A stretch of 32,090 nt of DNA, from contig DGQS01000169.1 in the NCBI GenBank assembly GCA_002389785.1, forward strand, positions 1 to 32,090. Reading direction: 5' to 3'. Below the pieces are notes generated by a model, which was given only the letters and a program-made list of their open reading frames with translations, did no database searches and had not been told where the DNA came from. The stretch is from Bacteroidetes bacterium UBA4408. Its GTDB lineage: Bacteria > Bacteroidota > Bacteroidia > UBA4408. The position numbers and the translations under genes were made by a program. Position 1 is the stretch's first letter; each line of letters starts with the position of its first letter. Of the stretch, positions 6,949-15,300 are shown one piece after another.

Positions 6949-8667
6949 CTAATTCAGCAAAATTTTTGTACTGAATACAACGCCATCTTTTCCCCTCGCT
7001 TTAAGTAAATATGCACCTTTAGGATAAGCGCTGAAATCGAGCATTACATTTCCTGAGGTAACATTTTGGATTTCCAATGAAATACCTACTAAATTAATCA
7101 ACTCAACTTGTTGTATCCCGAGCTTGTTTTTAAAATAGATAATTCCGTTGCTGGGAATTGGACTTACCTTAAAATCTTGTGCTTTCGAAAGTAACTGAAT
7201 GGTAGTTCCAACGGGAGGTTGAATATAACTGTAGTACACATCTTGCTCTCCGTTTAAGGTGTTAGCCCAAGCTAAATGTGCCCCATTACTATCCGAAACC
7301 ATATCAAAATAATCGCCCATTTTATTTTGATTGGGGTATCCAATATGCGGATCAAAATTGGGTGATAATTTTTCGTTGTTCGACCAAGTTACTCCTTGAT
7401 CTATAGAATACGAATAATATAATGCCGAAGAATCGCTTCCGGAACCATCGCGTGTATCTAACCAAATTACATCAATTCGTCCGTTTGGCGCTACCGACAT
7501 CGTTCCAAACCATTGGGTATTGGTAATCGAATTATCGTCATTAATTCTAACAGGAGCCGACCAATTAACACCTCCATCAACACTTCGTACAAACATCACA
7601 TCGGCCGGATCAAAATTGGAGTTTCTGAAAACGGAAGCCAACACGTATACATTTCCTTGTCCGGCACCGTTTGACACATCTACTTCCACATTCACTTGAC
7701 CCATCAAACCTTGCGGATTAATTGGAGTAAATCCTTGAACTCCTCCATCCATAAAAATATAAGAAGGCGGCTCCCAAATAATTGGAGCACTTGTTATTTG
7801 TGCTGTTATCGACTTGCATAAAAGCAAACTATCGTTGATTGCATTGGCTCCTGCAATGTATAATTCACCCGATGTGCCTAATGCCATTGTATTCCAAAAT
7901 GGTTCATTATCAACCAAGGTGCAAGTATCAAAACTACTCCCATTATTTTGCGAACGTGTAAAGTTATACGGAACACAAGTGCTGAACACAGCATTCCAAC
8001 TCGAATAAATATTGCCAGTGCTTGGACCATTTGTTCGATCAATTACCATCCATTGCTTATCCCCTCCTGCCGCTGCAACTCCTGTATCCCAAGCTGCTCC
8101 GCCATTGCTACTTTTAAAAACTCTGCAAAAAAAGTTGGGATTATTAGTTAAACTGTTGTAATAAAAATTACCTCCGGTATCGGTATCTAAAACCGGATCT
8201 GATCTAAATATACCGGGTTCAATAACCCCTGTAAAACTCCATGTTTGGCCGGAGTCGGAAGTATATGCTACTCCAGCTTGACGAAAATTACTTAGTACAT
8301 TATCAAATTGTCTCCAGCCAATTGTAATATTTCCGGGTTGTTTCCAATTTACTCCAATACTTGGTTCATTGGCTGCATCACCCACTATATTTTGTCCAAT
8401 TGAATTTACATTCACCTGAGCGGTAAAAATACTGCTGTTGCTAGCATTCGTAGAAAAAGCTTGCTTACGTTTTGCAACTTGAGAAGAATTGAATCGGTAA
8501 GCCGGAGCTGTTTTTTTATTTTGAAAAGCATTGGGAAGATAGGGATCATCAACTGACTCATGCAATAATTCCCTTTTTTCAGAAGGCGAAATTTTGTTTG
8601 ATTGTGCAAATACCTGAATGACCAAACAAGTATAAAATGCAATTGATACTACCCATACTTTTATCAT
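6949..8667 (-). CDS. Secreted BNR/sialidase-like propeller protein with T9SS sorting domain
   Basis: A 572-residue protein with an N-terminal Sec signal peptide (MIKVWVVSIAFYTCLVIQVFAQ). Asp-box (BNR) type motifs S-x-D-x-G-x-T-W recur: SDSGQTWSF, SSNGGAAWD, SQNNGSSFD, VDGGVNWSA and SIDQGVTWS. This is the blade signature of sialidase-fold propellers. The arginine triad of true sialidases cannot be confirmed, so it may bind glycans or other ligands without hydrolysing them. The C-terminus (KVSPIPSNGIIYFKN ... GISLEIQNVTSG ... YPKGAYLLKARG) is a T9SS type A sorting domain, predicting export to the surface. It is the first gene of a same-strand group with DUF1801 and possibly the dioxygenase. A separate 77-bp gap divides it from the protease gene. 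Confidence 0.87.
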   Translation of the reverse strand: MIKVWVVSIAFYTCLVIQVFAQSNKISPSEKRELLHESVDDPYLPNAFQNKKTAPAYRFNSSQVAKRKQAFSTNASNSSIFTAQVNVNSIGQNIVGDAANEPSIGVNWKQPGNITIGWRQFDNVLSNFRQAGVAYTSDSGQTWSFTGVIEPGIFRSDPVLDTDTGGNFYYNSLTNNPNFFCRVFKSSNGGAAWDTGVAAAGGDKQWMVIDRTNGPSTGNIYSSWNAVFSTCVPYNFTRSQNNGSSFDTCTLVDNEPFWNTMALGTSGELYIAGANAINDSLLLCKSITAQITSAPIIWEPPSYIFMDGGVQGFTPINPQGLMGQVNVEVDVSNGAGQGNVYVLASVFRNSNFDPADVMFVRSVDGGVNWSAPVRINDDNSITNTQWFGTMSVAPNGRIDVIWLDTRDGSGSDSSALYYSYSIDQGVTWSNNEKLSPNFDPHIGYPNQNKMGDYFDMVSDSNGAHLAWANTLNGEQDVYYSYIQPPVGTTIQLLSKAQDFKVSPIPSNGIIYFKNKLGIQQVELINLVGISLEIQNVTSGNVMLDFSAYPKGAYLLKARGKDGVVFSTKILLN

Positions 8668-8744
8668 TTTCTATTTGCTTTAGTTTCCATTATCTAAAAT
8701 TACAAATTAAATCCCTTGCTCTTAATAAAAAGATGCTTCTTGAA

Positions 8745-10283
8745 TTATCGCTTGTCGACTTCAATTACTAAAGCAACCGCATTCTTACTTTTTGTATCGC
8801 ATTCGAAATTCACTTTCTGATTTGTGGTAAAACCAACTGCCGGAATAAGTTCAGCTCCCAATACTCCATTTATTTTATCAACGTAAGTTGAAGCTTGAAA
8901 ATTATTAATTGCATTGTTAATGGCTTTGTAGTCGATTGGGTTTTTACTTACAACTATTGCCATAAAATCTTTTGTGCCAATAGCATCCACCAACATGCTG
9001 TAGTCGCGCGGAAATATGCGGGTTCCGGTAATTCCACAATAGGCCGAATGTTTGGGTGTGTAAGGAAACAAAACATAAGAACTCTTATCGGTATCTTGTG
9101 CAAAAACATAGGTATAGCACTCTATTGAATTGCTCACTTCTACTTTAAACTTTGTTCCTTTAGTCAAAGGACGAAGCGTGCTAAATAAGTTTTGTGTTCG
9201 ATTTTGGAGCGCTACATAATTACCACTTTCCTTCTCAATCAAACCAATTGAACAATTTAAACGAGTTTCATTTGCAACAGCACCAGTTTTGGCAAGCGGA
9301 TAAATACCGTATGCTTCGTTGCAAAAATATTCGAAGTCTTTGTAACGAACCCAAGCAAAACCCTTGTTTCCCCATGCCGTTCCCCAACTATTCATGAGTT
9401 GGAATGAACCTCCATTTAAAAACTCATCGTACCCGACTACACACATGCAATGCCCTCCAAATCCGTTTTTCTCATAATCCTCGTTGCTGGGTATCCAACT
9501 TTCTTGTCCTTCCATTTCGCGCATAAATGTGCCGCCAACACTCATGCCTACTACCACCGGTGCACCTTGTGCCAAGTTTTGTTTCATGGCCTGCATGTCA
9601 ACTGTAAAATCATCTCCATTTAAAGTAAGCCGGTTGTAGCCCTTCATCTTAAACTTACTTGCATCTTGTAATTCGTAACTATTGGGCAATTTATCGCAAC
9701 TATTTTCATCGTATGGAAAATCACGATAAGGCATTGCACCGGTGTGTTTCATATTGTCCATGGCCCGATTAATATAAGAACCTTGACAACCTTCGAGTCC
9801 AATTTGGTTGTACAAAAAACTTGGACTGAAAGCAATTTGATTGGGATTTTCACCGGTTGCAACTGCTTGCAAAATAGTTCTTGCAGCATAGGCACTTCCC
9901 CATCCTACACATGAACCCTGTTGACCTTGGTTTTGAGGAGTAGGACAAAAACGCTGCAAACTCACTTGATCGGGCAATTTCTCCTTATCGGATAAGGCTG
10001 CAAAAACTTCGGCACTGTCGTATACCTCGCGTTTCATTTCGCAACCGGTTGCATAACTACTTTGTGATTGTTGATCAGGTGCTCCGGAACTACATCCTTT
10101 TTGAAATAAAAAATAACCTCCTCCAAGTACCAATACAATTAATGCAAGTTTGGGATTTCGAAGTAATAAGGGCAACAACATTCCAACGATGTTACCGGCT
10201 CCTCCACTACCTTTCTTTCGCTCGGGTGGGTTATTGTTATTAGAATTTTGATTGTCGTTGTCTTCGACCATTCGAATCGGCAT
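8745..10283 (-). CDS. Membrane-anchored papain-like (C1) cysteine peptidase with DUF4384-like C-terminus
   Basis: A 512-residue protein. A polar, asparagine-rich cytoplasmic N-terminus (residues 1-33) precedes one hydrophobic helix (about 43-60), which should anchor it in the inner membrane with the rest in the periplasm. A papain-like domain follows. The oxyanion glutamine and C125 are in NQGQQGSCVGW, H278 in GGHCMCVVGYDE and N298 in LMNSWGTAWGNKG, so the catalytic set is complete. The C-terminal ~170 residues (for example YVLFPYTPKHSAYCG) resemble DUF4384, a domain often joined to surface or signalling enzymes. No propeptide is obvious. It starts 17 bp after nhaD on the same strand, implying co-transcription. 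The substrate is unknown. Confidence 0.87.
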   Translation of the reverse strand: MPIRMVEDNDNQNSNNNNPPERKKGSGGAGNIVGMLLPLLLRNPKLALIVLVLGGGYFLFQKGCSSGAPDQQSQSSYATGCEMKREVYDSAEVFAALSDKEKLPDQVSLQRFCPTPQNQGQQGSCVGWGSAYAARTILQAVATGENPNQIAFSPSFLYNQIGLEGCQGSYINRAMDNMKHTGAMPYRDFPYDENSCDKLPNSYELQDASKFKMKGYNRLTLNGDDFTVDMQAMKQNLAQGAPVVVGMSVGGTFMREMEGQESWIPSNEDYEKNGFGGHCMCVVGYDEFLNGGSFQLMNSWGTAWGNKGFAWVRYKDFEYFCNEAYGIYPLAKTGAVANETRLNCSIGLIEKESGNYVALQNRTQNLFSTLRPLTKGTKFKVEVSNSIECYTYVFAQDTDKSSYVLFPYTPKHSAYCGITGTRIFPRDYSMLVDAIGTKDFMAIVVSKNPIDYKAINNAINNFQASTYVDKINGVLGAELIPAVGFTTNQKVNFECDTKSKNAVALVIEVDKR

Positions 10284-10300
10284 AACTTTTTGATTTTAGG

Positions 10301-11569
10301 TTAATAAATAGTGTTTTGAAAGAATAAAAAAACTGCAGCTCCGGCAAGAAACCCAAGAAGGGCTATGCCTCCAATGTTTTTTAAATACCACACAAAATCA
10401 ATTTTTTCGATGCCCATTGCTGCAACACCTGCAGCTGAGCCAATAATTAATATACTTCCACCGGTGCCGGAGCAATAGGCTAAGAATTCCCAGAAAAAAT
10501 GATCCATTGGAAAATCATACATGCCCATAACTGCTGCAACTAAGGGTACGTTATCAACGATTGCCGAAAGCAATCCGATTAAAATTCCAATCAAAGCATG
10601 ACTGTGAATTTTTGCATCAATCGTTTCTGCAAAATTACCCAACACATCGGCGGCTTCCAGACTACACACAGCTAACAATATTCCAAGAAAAAACAAAATA
10701 CTTGGAACATCTATTCGCTGCAAGGCACGGGCAACTGAATATTGAACTTTGTATTCAGTTTCCTTTTTTCGGTGCAATACTTCAACTAAAATCCATACTA
10801 CACTTAATGCAAGCAAAATACCCATGTATGGTGGCATTCCGCTTAGTGTTTTAAAAACCGGAACAAACAACAATAGTACAAGCGTCAAATAAAAAACCAG
10901 ATTTCGTTCCCAAAGCTGAGTTTGCAAACTTTCACTTTCATTCGTTTTAACCGGTGCTTGAACATTACCTTTTAATCTAAAAGAGAGATAAATTAAGGGT
11001 GTTAGCAGGCAAAACAAAGAGGGCAAAAACAATTTGAGCATGCAATTTTGTGCCGAAATTTGTCCTCCAATCCATAACATAGTTGTGGTAATGTCGCCAA
11101 TTGGCGACCATGCTCCACCTGCATTAGCTGCAATGATTACCAAGCCTGTAAAGTACCTCCTGTCGCTTGCATCATTCATTAATTTCCGCACCAACGAAAC
11201 CATTACAATTGCAGTAGTTAAATTATCCAGCAATGCCGAGAGAAAAAAAGTAATTAACGAAACCAACCAAAGCAGTTTTACTTTGTGAACGGTTTTTATT
11301 TGTGCAGTAATTACATCAAAACCATCGTGGGCATCAATAAGTTCCACAATGGTCATGGCTCCCAACAAAAAAAACAATATTTCAGAAATACCCGACAAAT
11401 GATGTGTTAAGGCAGGCATTGCAATTTGGGCAGAGGCACTAAATGAATAAATTACCCAGCAAAGCACGCCTGTTAAAAGAGCGATTGCCGTTTTATTTAT
11501 TTTGCTCCATTCTTCGCTGGCGATTAAGAAATATCCGCAGCAAAATGTAAAAATGAGTAAAGTTGTCAT
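10301..11569 (-). CDS. nhaD: NhaD-type Na+/H+ antiporter
   Basis: A 422-residue polytopic inner-membrane protein of the NhaD family in the ion transporter superfamily, which exchanges cytoplasmic Na+ (or Li+) for protons in alkaline or saline conditions. Diagnostic stretches are SALLDNLTTAIVMVSLVRKL, NAGGAWSPIGDITTTMLW, SAIVDNVPLVAAVMGMYDF and CSGTGGSILIIGSAAGVAAM, which hold the conserved acidic and polar residues of the two inverted halves. A consensus Bacteroidota promoter lies just upstream, within an inverted repeat shared with the divergent permease. The C1 peptidase gene follows 17 bp downstream and is probably in the same operon. The family assignment is firm; ion specificity is inferred. 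Confidence 0.95.
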   Translation of the reverse strand: MTTLLIFTFCCGYFLIASEEWSKINKTAIALLTGVLCWVIYSFSASAQIAMPALTHHLSGISEILFFLLGAMTIVELIDAHDGFDVITAQIKTVHKVKLLWLVSLITFFLSALLDNLTTAIVMVSLVRKLMNDASDRRYFTGLVIIAANAGGAWSPIGDITTTMLWIGGQISAQNCMLKLFLPSLFCLLTPLIYLSFRLKGNVQAPVKTNESESLQTQLWERNLVFYLTLVLLLFVPVFKTLSGMPPYMGILLALSVVWILVEVLHRKKETEYKVQYSVARALQRIDVPSILFFLGILLAVCSLEAADVLGNFAETIDAKIHSHALIGILIGLLSAIVDNVPLVAAVMGMYDFPMDHFFWEFLAYCSGTGGSILIIGSAAGVAAMGIEKIDFVWYLKNIGGIALLGFLAGAAVFLFFQNTIY

Positions 11570-11585
11570 TGTAAAATATTAAAAA

Positions 11586-11620
11586 CAAATATAGGATTTC
11601 GGTTCTCAGCAACTTGCAAA
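11586..11620 (-). promoter_or_regulatory. Bacteroidota-type promoter for nhaD
   Basis: Read on the minus strand, TATATTTG (11593-11586) fits the TAnnTTTG -7 consensus exactly. A TTTG at 11620-11617 lies 23 nt upstream (another TTG is 16 nt away) as the -33 element. A start site would lie about 10 nt before the ATG. Confidence 0.5.
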
Positions 11621-11633
11621 ATTCGCTTTGCAA
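11614..11633. promoter_or_regulatory. Inverted repeat in the nhaD / permease divergent region
   Basis: TTGCAAA (11614-11620), a 6-nt spacer and TTTGCAA (11627-11633) form perfect 7-bp arms. The left arm overlaps the putative -33 element of nhaD. The arrangement is what a dimeric repressor site would look like; no regulator is encoded next to it. Confidence 0.4.
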
Positions 11634-11679
11634 AAAATTTTTATATTAGTCGCATATTAACCAATCTACTTCTATTGCT

Positions 11680-13155
11680 ATGGCAAATTTGTTTGTAAAA
11701 AAATCCTTGGATAAATTGATGACCGAAGCGGATGATTCCGAAAAAGGAATGAAAAGAACCCTTAGCGCCGGTAATTTGGTTGCTTTAGGAATTGGTGCCA
11801 TTATTGGCGCCGGACTATTTGTTCGTACTGCAGCTGCTGCAGCTAACTATGCCGGACCTGCAGTTACCATTGGATTTATTGTTGCAGGTATTGGATGTGC
11901 TTTAGCGGGATTGTGTTATGCAGAATTTGCCAGCATGATTCCAATTGCTGGAAGTGCTTATACCTACAGCTATGCTACCATGGGCGAGTTTGTGGCCTGG
12001 ATTATTGGGTGGGATTTGGTGCTGGAGTATGCATTGGGAGCTGCAACTGTAAGTATTGCATGGAGTGAATATTTAAATAAATTACTGCATATCTTTTTTG
12101 ATACGAGTATCCCATTTGAATGGTGCCACTCCCCTTTTGAAGTATCGGCAAGTGGTGCAAATGGTTTGATAAATTTACCTGCGCTGTTTATTTTGTTTTT
12201 ATTAACGGTACTATTGATTAGAGGAACAAAAGAATCAGCATTTGTAAACGGATTAATTGTAATAACCAAAGTTGCAATCGTTATTTTATTTATTGGATTC
12301 GGATGGTCGTTTATTAATCCAATGAATCATACACCTTACATACCCGAAGCCTCTTTATTTACCGATTCGCAAGGAGTAACGCATAACTATGGCGGAATTC
12401 TTGGAATACTTGGAGCTGCAGGAGTTGTATTTTTTGCCTTTATTGGATTTGATGCGGTGAGCACTGCAGCCCAGGAAGCGAAAAATCCAAGAAAAGATAT
12501 GCCCATTGGAATTTTAGGTTCATTGGTGATTTGCACCATTTTATATATTTTGTTTGCGCACGTTTTAACCGGAATTGCAACTGTTGACGATTTTAGAACA
12601 CAAGGAAAAGAAGCTTCTGTTTCGTTTGCAATTGACCATTACATGACCGGCTTTGGTTGGTTAGCTAAGTTTGTAACCATTGCTATACTAGCCGGATTTT
12701 CATCTGTAATTTTAGTAATGTTGATGGGACAATCGCGTGTATTTTATTCGATGAGCATGGATGGTTTAGTTCCTAAAATATTTTCTGAATTGCACCCGGT
12801 TTTTCGCACACCATATAAATCGAATTGGTTGTTTTTAATATTTGTTGGTGTTTTTGCTGCTTTTGTACCAGGTGATATTGTAGGAGATATGACCAGTATA
12901 GGAACACTTTTCGCATTTATTTTAGTGTGTGCCGGAGTTTGGATAATGCGGGTTAAGCATCCCGAAATAAAGCGCGAATTTACTACTCCTCTGGTGCCTC
13001 TGGTTCCAATTTTAGGTATACTTGTGTGTGCCGCTATGATTTATGGATTGGGCTGGACCAACTGGCTGAGGTTAGCTGTATGGATGGTGATCGGTTTGTT
13101 GATTTATTTTGTATACAGCGTAAAGAAAAGCAAATTGAATAATCCTGAAAATTAA
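11680..13155 (+). CDS. APC family amino acid permease (cationic amino acid transporter type)
   Basis: A 491-residue inner-membrane permease of the amino acid-polyamine-organocation superfamily, most like the CAT/YfnA branch. About 12 hydrophobic helices are visible. The unwound helix 1 motif is GIGAIIGAGLFVRTAAA. The family stretches LCYAEFASMIPIAGSAYTYS, GWDLVLEYALGAATVS, FFAFIGFDAVSTAAQEAKNP and GQSRVFYSMSMDGLVP are all typical. It would import amino acids using the proton or sodium gradient; the exact substrate is not determinable. It is divergent from nhaD (110-bp gap) and followed after 17 bp by the reductase-like gene, probably an operon. Confidence 0.93.
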   Translation: MANLFVKKSLDKLMTEADDSEKGMKRTLSAGNLVALGIGAIIGAGLFVRTAAAAANYAGPAVTIGFIVAGIGCALAGLCYAEFASMIPIAGSAYTYSYATMGEFVAWIIGWDLVLEYALGAATVSIAWSEYLNKLLHIFFDTSIPFEWCHSPFEVSASGANGLINLPALFILFLLTVLLIRGTKESAFVNGLIVITKVAIVILFIGFGWSFINPMNHTPYIPEASLFTDSQGVTHNYGGILGILGAAGVVFFAFIGFDAVSTAAQEAKNPRKDMPIGILGSLVICTILYILFAHVLTGIATVDDFRTQGKEASVSFAIDHYMTGFGWLAKFVTIAILAGFSSVILVMLMGQSRVFYSMSMDGLVPKIFSELHPVFRTPYKSNWLFLIFVGVFAAFVPGDIVGDMTSIGTLFAFILVCAGVWIMRVKHPEIKREFTTPLVPLVPILGILVCAAMIYGLGWTNWLRLAVWMVIGLLIYFVYSVKKSKLNNPEN

Positions 13156-13172
13156 TTTTTAACTTTTGAAAG

Positions 13173-13826
13173 ATGAAACGAATAGGCATTTTAGGTACCG
13201 GAACAGTAGGAAAAACAATAGGTACTGCATTACTAAAATTAGGTTATGAAGTAAAAATGGGTTCTCGCAGTAGCGAAAATGCCCTAGCAAAAGAATTTAC
13301 CGAAACCAATGGTTCAAAAGCCAGTAATGGAACATTTGCAGAAGCTGCTGAGTTTGGTGAAATCCTGTTTAATTGTACTTTGGGTATGGCTTCAATACAG
13401 GCCTTGAACCTCGCCGGAAAAGATGCTTTAAAGGGCAAAATTTTAATTGATTTGAGTAATCCACTAGACTTTTCGAAAGGCATGCCTCCTAGTTTAAGTG
13501 TGTGTAATACGGATTCATTGGGGGAACAAATTCAAAAAGAGTTTACAGATTTACAGGTTGTAAAAACTTTGAATATTGTAAATTGTGAAGTGATGGTAAA
13601 TCCGGCAAAATCGGGTGGAGAGCCAACTATGTTTATATGTGGTAATGCGGCACCTGCTAAGGAAAAAGTACTGGAAATATTACATCAATTTGGATGGAAA
13701 GATTGTATTGATTTGGGCGATATCAGCAACGCTCGTGGAATGGAAATGCTATTACCTCTGTGGGTTCGAACCTACCTATCTACTAAGAATGGTTATTTTG
13801 GGTTTAAGGTAATTCGCCAAGCTTAA
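13173..13826 (+). CDS. NADPH-dependent F420 reductase-like NAD(P)-binding protein
   Basis: A 217-residue cytosolic Rossmann-fold protein. The dinucleotide-binding motif GILGTGTVGKTIGTALLKLG is at residues 4-23, followed by the strand YEVKMGSRS whose arginine suits NADPH. ILIDLSNPLDFSKGMPPSLS and QVVKTLNIVNCEVMVNPAKS are typical of the group annotated as F420-dependent NADP reductase-like. Bacteroidota are generally not known to make F420, so the real substrate is probably something else. It sits 17 bp after the permease and ends 1 bp from the convergent marR gene. The fold assignment is good and the reaction is unknown. Confidence 0.82.
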   Translation: MKRIGILGTGTVGKTIGTALLKLGYEVKMGSRSSENALAKEFTETNGSKASNGTFAEAAEFGEILFNCTLGMASIQALNLAGKDALKGKILIDLSNPLDFSKGMPPSLSVCNTDSLGEQIQKEFTDLQVVKTLNIVNCEVMVNPAKSGGEPTMFICGNAAPAKEKVLEILHQFGWKDCIDLGDISNARGMEMLLPLWVRTYLSTKNGYFGFKVIRQA

Positions 13827-13827
13827 C

Positions 13828-14283
13828 TTACTGAATTATTTTTTCTAGTAATTTAATCAACTCTTTTGCTTCCTTTTGAGTAAGCTGTGTGAGCGGGGTT
13901 TCCAACACATCAATATTTTGATCAATTTTAGCCAATAATTTTAAGCCGTTTTTCGATATTCTAATTTCAACTTCACGGCGGTTATTTTCATTTAAGCAAC
14001 GATCAACATAACCGGCAATTCGCAAGCGTTCAACTATGCGCGACACATCGCTCATTTTATCCATCATGCGCTCCTTAATCAACAATAAGTTACAAGCATT
14101 GGGTTGCTGCCCACGTAATATTCGCAGTACATTAAATTGTTGGAGGGTAATGTTGTAATTTTTAAAAAAAGCATGATGTATTCCACCAACTTGGTTACAC
14201 ACATAAAAAAGAGCTACAGTTGCTTTATGGTAATCGTTGCGAAATTTTGATTGAACGATTGCTTCAGAAATAGTTTTCGTCAT
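13828..14283 (-). CDS. MarR family transcriptional regulator
   Basis: A 151-residue winged-helix repressor of the MarR family. N-terminal dimerisation helices (KATVALFYVCNQVGGIHHAFF) precede LQQFNVLRILRGQ, the recognition helix region DKMSDVSRIVERLRIAGYVDR, the wing with NNRREVEIRISKNG, and a C-terminal dimerisation helix. MarR proteins bind palindromes that overlap promoters and release them on ligand binding or oxidation. It lies 98 bp downstream of yceI on the same strand, with the yceI terminator between, so each has its own transcript. A weak promoter-like TAACTTTC is at 14308-14301. Two GTTnnAAC palindromes in the yceI promoter are plausible targets. The inducer is unknown. Confidence 0.92.
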   Translation of the reverse strand: MTKTISEAIVQSKFRNDYHKATVALFYVCNQVGGIHHAFFKNYNITLQQFNVLRILRGQQPNACNLLLIKERMMDKMSDVSRIVERLRIAGYVDRCLNENNRREVEIRISKNGLKLLAKIDQNIDVLETPLTQLTQKEAKELIKLLEKIIQ

Positions 14284-14327
14284 ACCTGCTTAAATTAATT
14301 GAAAGTTAAAATTAATAGAATTTAGCA

Positions 14328-14360
14328 ATAAAAAAAGGGTGCATTCAAATTATGCACCCT
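14328..14360 (-). terminator. Rho-independent terminator of yceI
   Basis: A perfect 9-bp stem (agggtgcat at 14336-14344 with atgcaccct at 14352-14360, 7-nt loop) is followed, on the minus strand, by a T-run (complement of 14328-14336). It lies 21 bp after the yceI stop and separates it from marR. Confidence 0.9.
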
Positions 14361-14381
14361 CTCTTACTAAAACTAAAGCAA

Positions 14382-14978
14382 TTATTTTCCTTTTACCAAT
14401 TCCAAATTCACGCTGATGCCTACTTCCTCGCCAACTAAAACTCCTCCTGCTTCCAATGCTGCGTTCCATTTTAATTTATAATCCATGCGGTTAATCGACG
14501 ATTTAGCTTTAAAACCAGCCACTGTCATACCCCATGGGTTTTTGCTGATTCCATAATATACGACATCAAATTTTACTTTTTTCGTTACATCGCGAATGGT
14601 AAGATCACCTTCGAGTACATAATTATTTCCGGATACTTTTTTAAAGGAAGTTCCTTTAAATTTAATTTGAGGAAATTTTTCAGCGTTAAAAAAATCGTCC
14701 GACTTTAAATGTGCATCACGCTTTTCATCCTCTGTGTTAATGCTGTTAACATCTACAGAGAAATTAATTTGAGCATCGGTAAAGTCTTCATTTGTAGAAA
14801 CGACAGTTCCATCATACACTTTAAATTTACCATCCATTTCGCTCATCATCATGTGAGCTACTGAGAACTTTATACCGGAGTGTGATTTATCAACAGCCCA
14901 GGCACTTACTTCAGGTTTTGCAACAGCAGTTGCGATAACGCTAACCAACATGCTTGCACTTAGAATCAATTTTTTCAT
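14382..14978 (-). CDS. yceI: YceI family periplasmic lipid-binding protein
   Basis: A 198-residue exported protein with a signal peptide (MKKLILSASMLVSVIATAVA) and the YceI lipocalin-like beta-barrel. WAVDKSHSGIKFSVAHMMMS, the FNAEKFPQIKFKGTSFKK strand pair, GDLTIRDVTKKVKFDV, KAKSSINRMDYKLKWN and the closing VGISVNLELVKG are family hallmarks. YceI proteins bind isoprenoid or other lipidic ligands; some are induced by alkaline or osmotic stress. The gene has a consensus promoter (15013-15043) containing two operator-like palindromes and its own terminator. A MarR gene lies immediately downstream on the same strand, suggesting local control. The physiological ligand is unknown. Confidence 0.95.
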   Translation of the reverse strand: MKKLILSASMLVSVIATAVAKPEVSAWAVDKSHSGIKFSVAHMMMSEMDGKFKVYDGTVVSTNEDFTDAQINFSVDVNSINTEDEKRDAHLKSDDFFNAEKFPQIKFKGTSFKKVSGNNYVLEGDLTIRDVTKKVKFDVVYYGISKNPWGMTVAGFKAKSSINRMDYKLKWNAALEAGGVLVGEEVGISVNLELVKGK

Positions 14979-15012
14979 TTTAGTATTTTTTAGTTGAATA
15001 ATTTTACGACTG

Positions 15013-15043
15013 CAAATATATGTTATAACTATTGATGTTGCAA
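15013..15043 (-). promoter_or_regulatory. Bacteroidota-type promoter for yceI
   Basis: On the minus strand TATATTTG (15020-15013) matches the TAnnTTTG consensus, with TTG at 15043-15041 as the -33 element after a 20-nt spacer. A start site would fall about 30 nt before the ATG. Confidence 0.65.
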
Positions 15044-15047
15044 CATC
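15022..15047. promoter_or_regulatory. Two operator-like palindromes in the yceI promoter
   Basis: GATGTTGCAACATC (15034-15047) is a perfect 14-bp palindrome covering the -33 element. GTTATAAC (15022-15029) is a second palindrome of the same GTTnnAAC form, lying in the spacer next to the -7 element. Their centres are 15 bp apart. Placement and symmetry fit repression by a dimeric MarR-type protein. Confidence 0.55.
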
Positions 15048-15249
15048 TTTTTGAAGATATTTTGTATCTATCTGTATTCCTGAGTGTTAAATTTCTTCTA
15101 TCCAACTCTACCTGCCACAAAATCGCCCTTTCGATTCACCTAAATTTTTATGAAAACTACTTGAACGATCAATCATTGGAACTTTGAACTTAGGGCTGCT
15201 TTTTGAAAACTGTTAATTACTTTGTTTAAAGTCCTTCCAAGCTACATAA

Positions 15250-15278
15250 TTTGGCAGGCTAGACTTGTGCTATTTTTG
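15250..15278 (+). promoter_or_regulatory. Bacteroidota-type promoter for the glycosyltransferase-sigma factor operon
   Basis: TTTG (15250-15253), a 17-nt spacer and TATTTTTG (15271-15278) match both consensus boxes exactly. The ATG follows 22 bp after the -7 box, giving a short leader. Confidence 0.65.
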
Positions 15279-15300
15279 TGCTTTAGAATAAACAAACACT

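Larger units (their letters stand above)
14979..15300. other. Divergent regulatory region between yceI and the glycosyltransferase operon
   Basis: This 322-bp stretch has no gene. It carries the minus-strand yceI promoter with its palindromes near the left end and the plus-strand glycosyltransferase promoter (15250-15278) near the right end. Nothing recognisable lies in about 15050-15245. Confidence 0.7.

Noticed and set aside
13173..13826. Evidence for F420 metabolism
   Set aside because: The name comes from fold similarity; no F420 synthesis or other F420-using genes are present in the window and the phylum is not known to make the cofactor.
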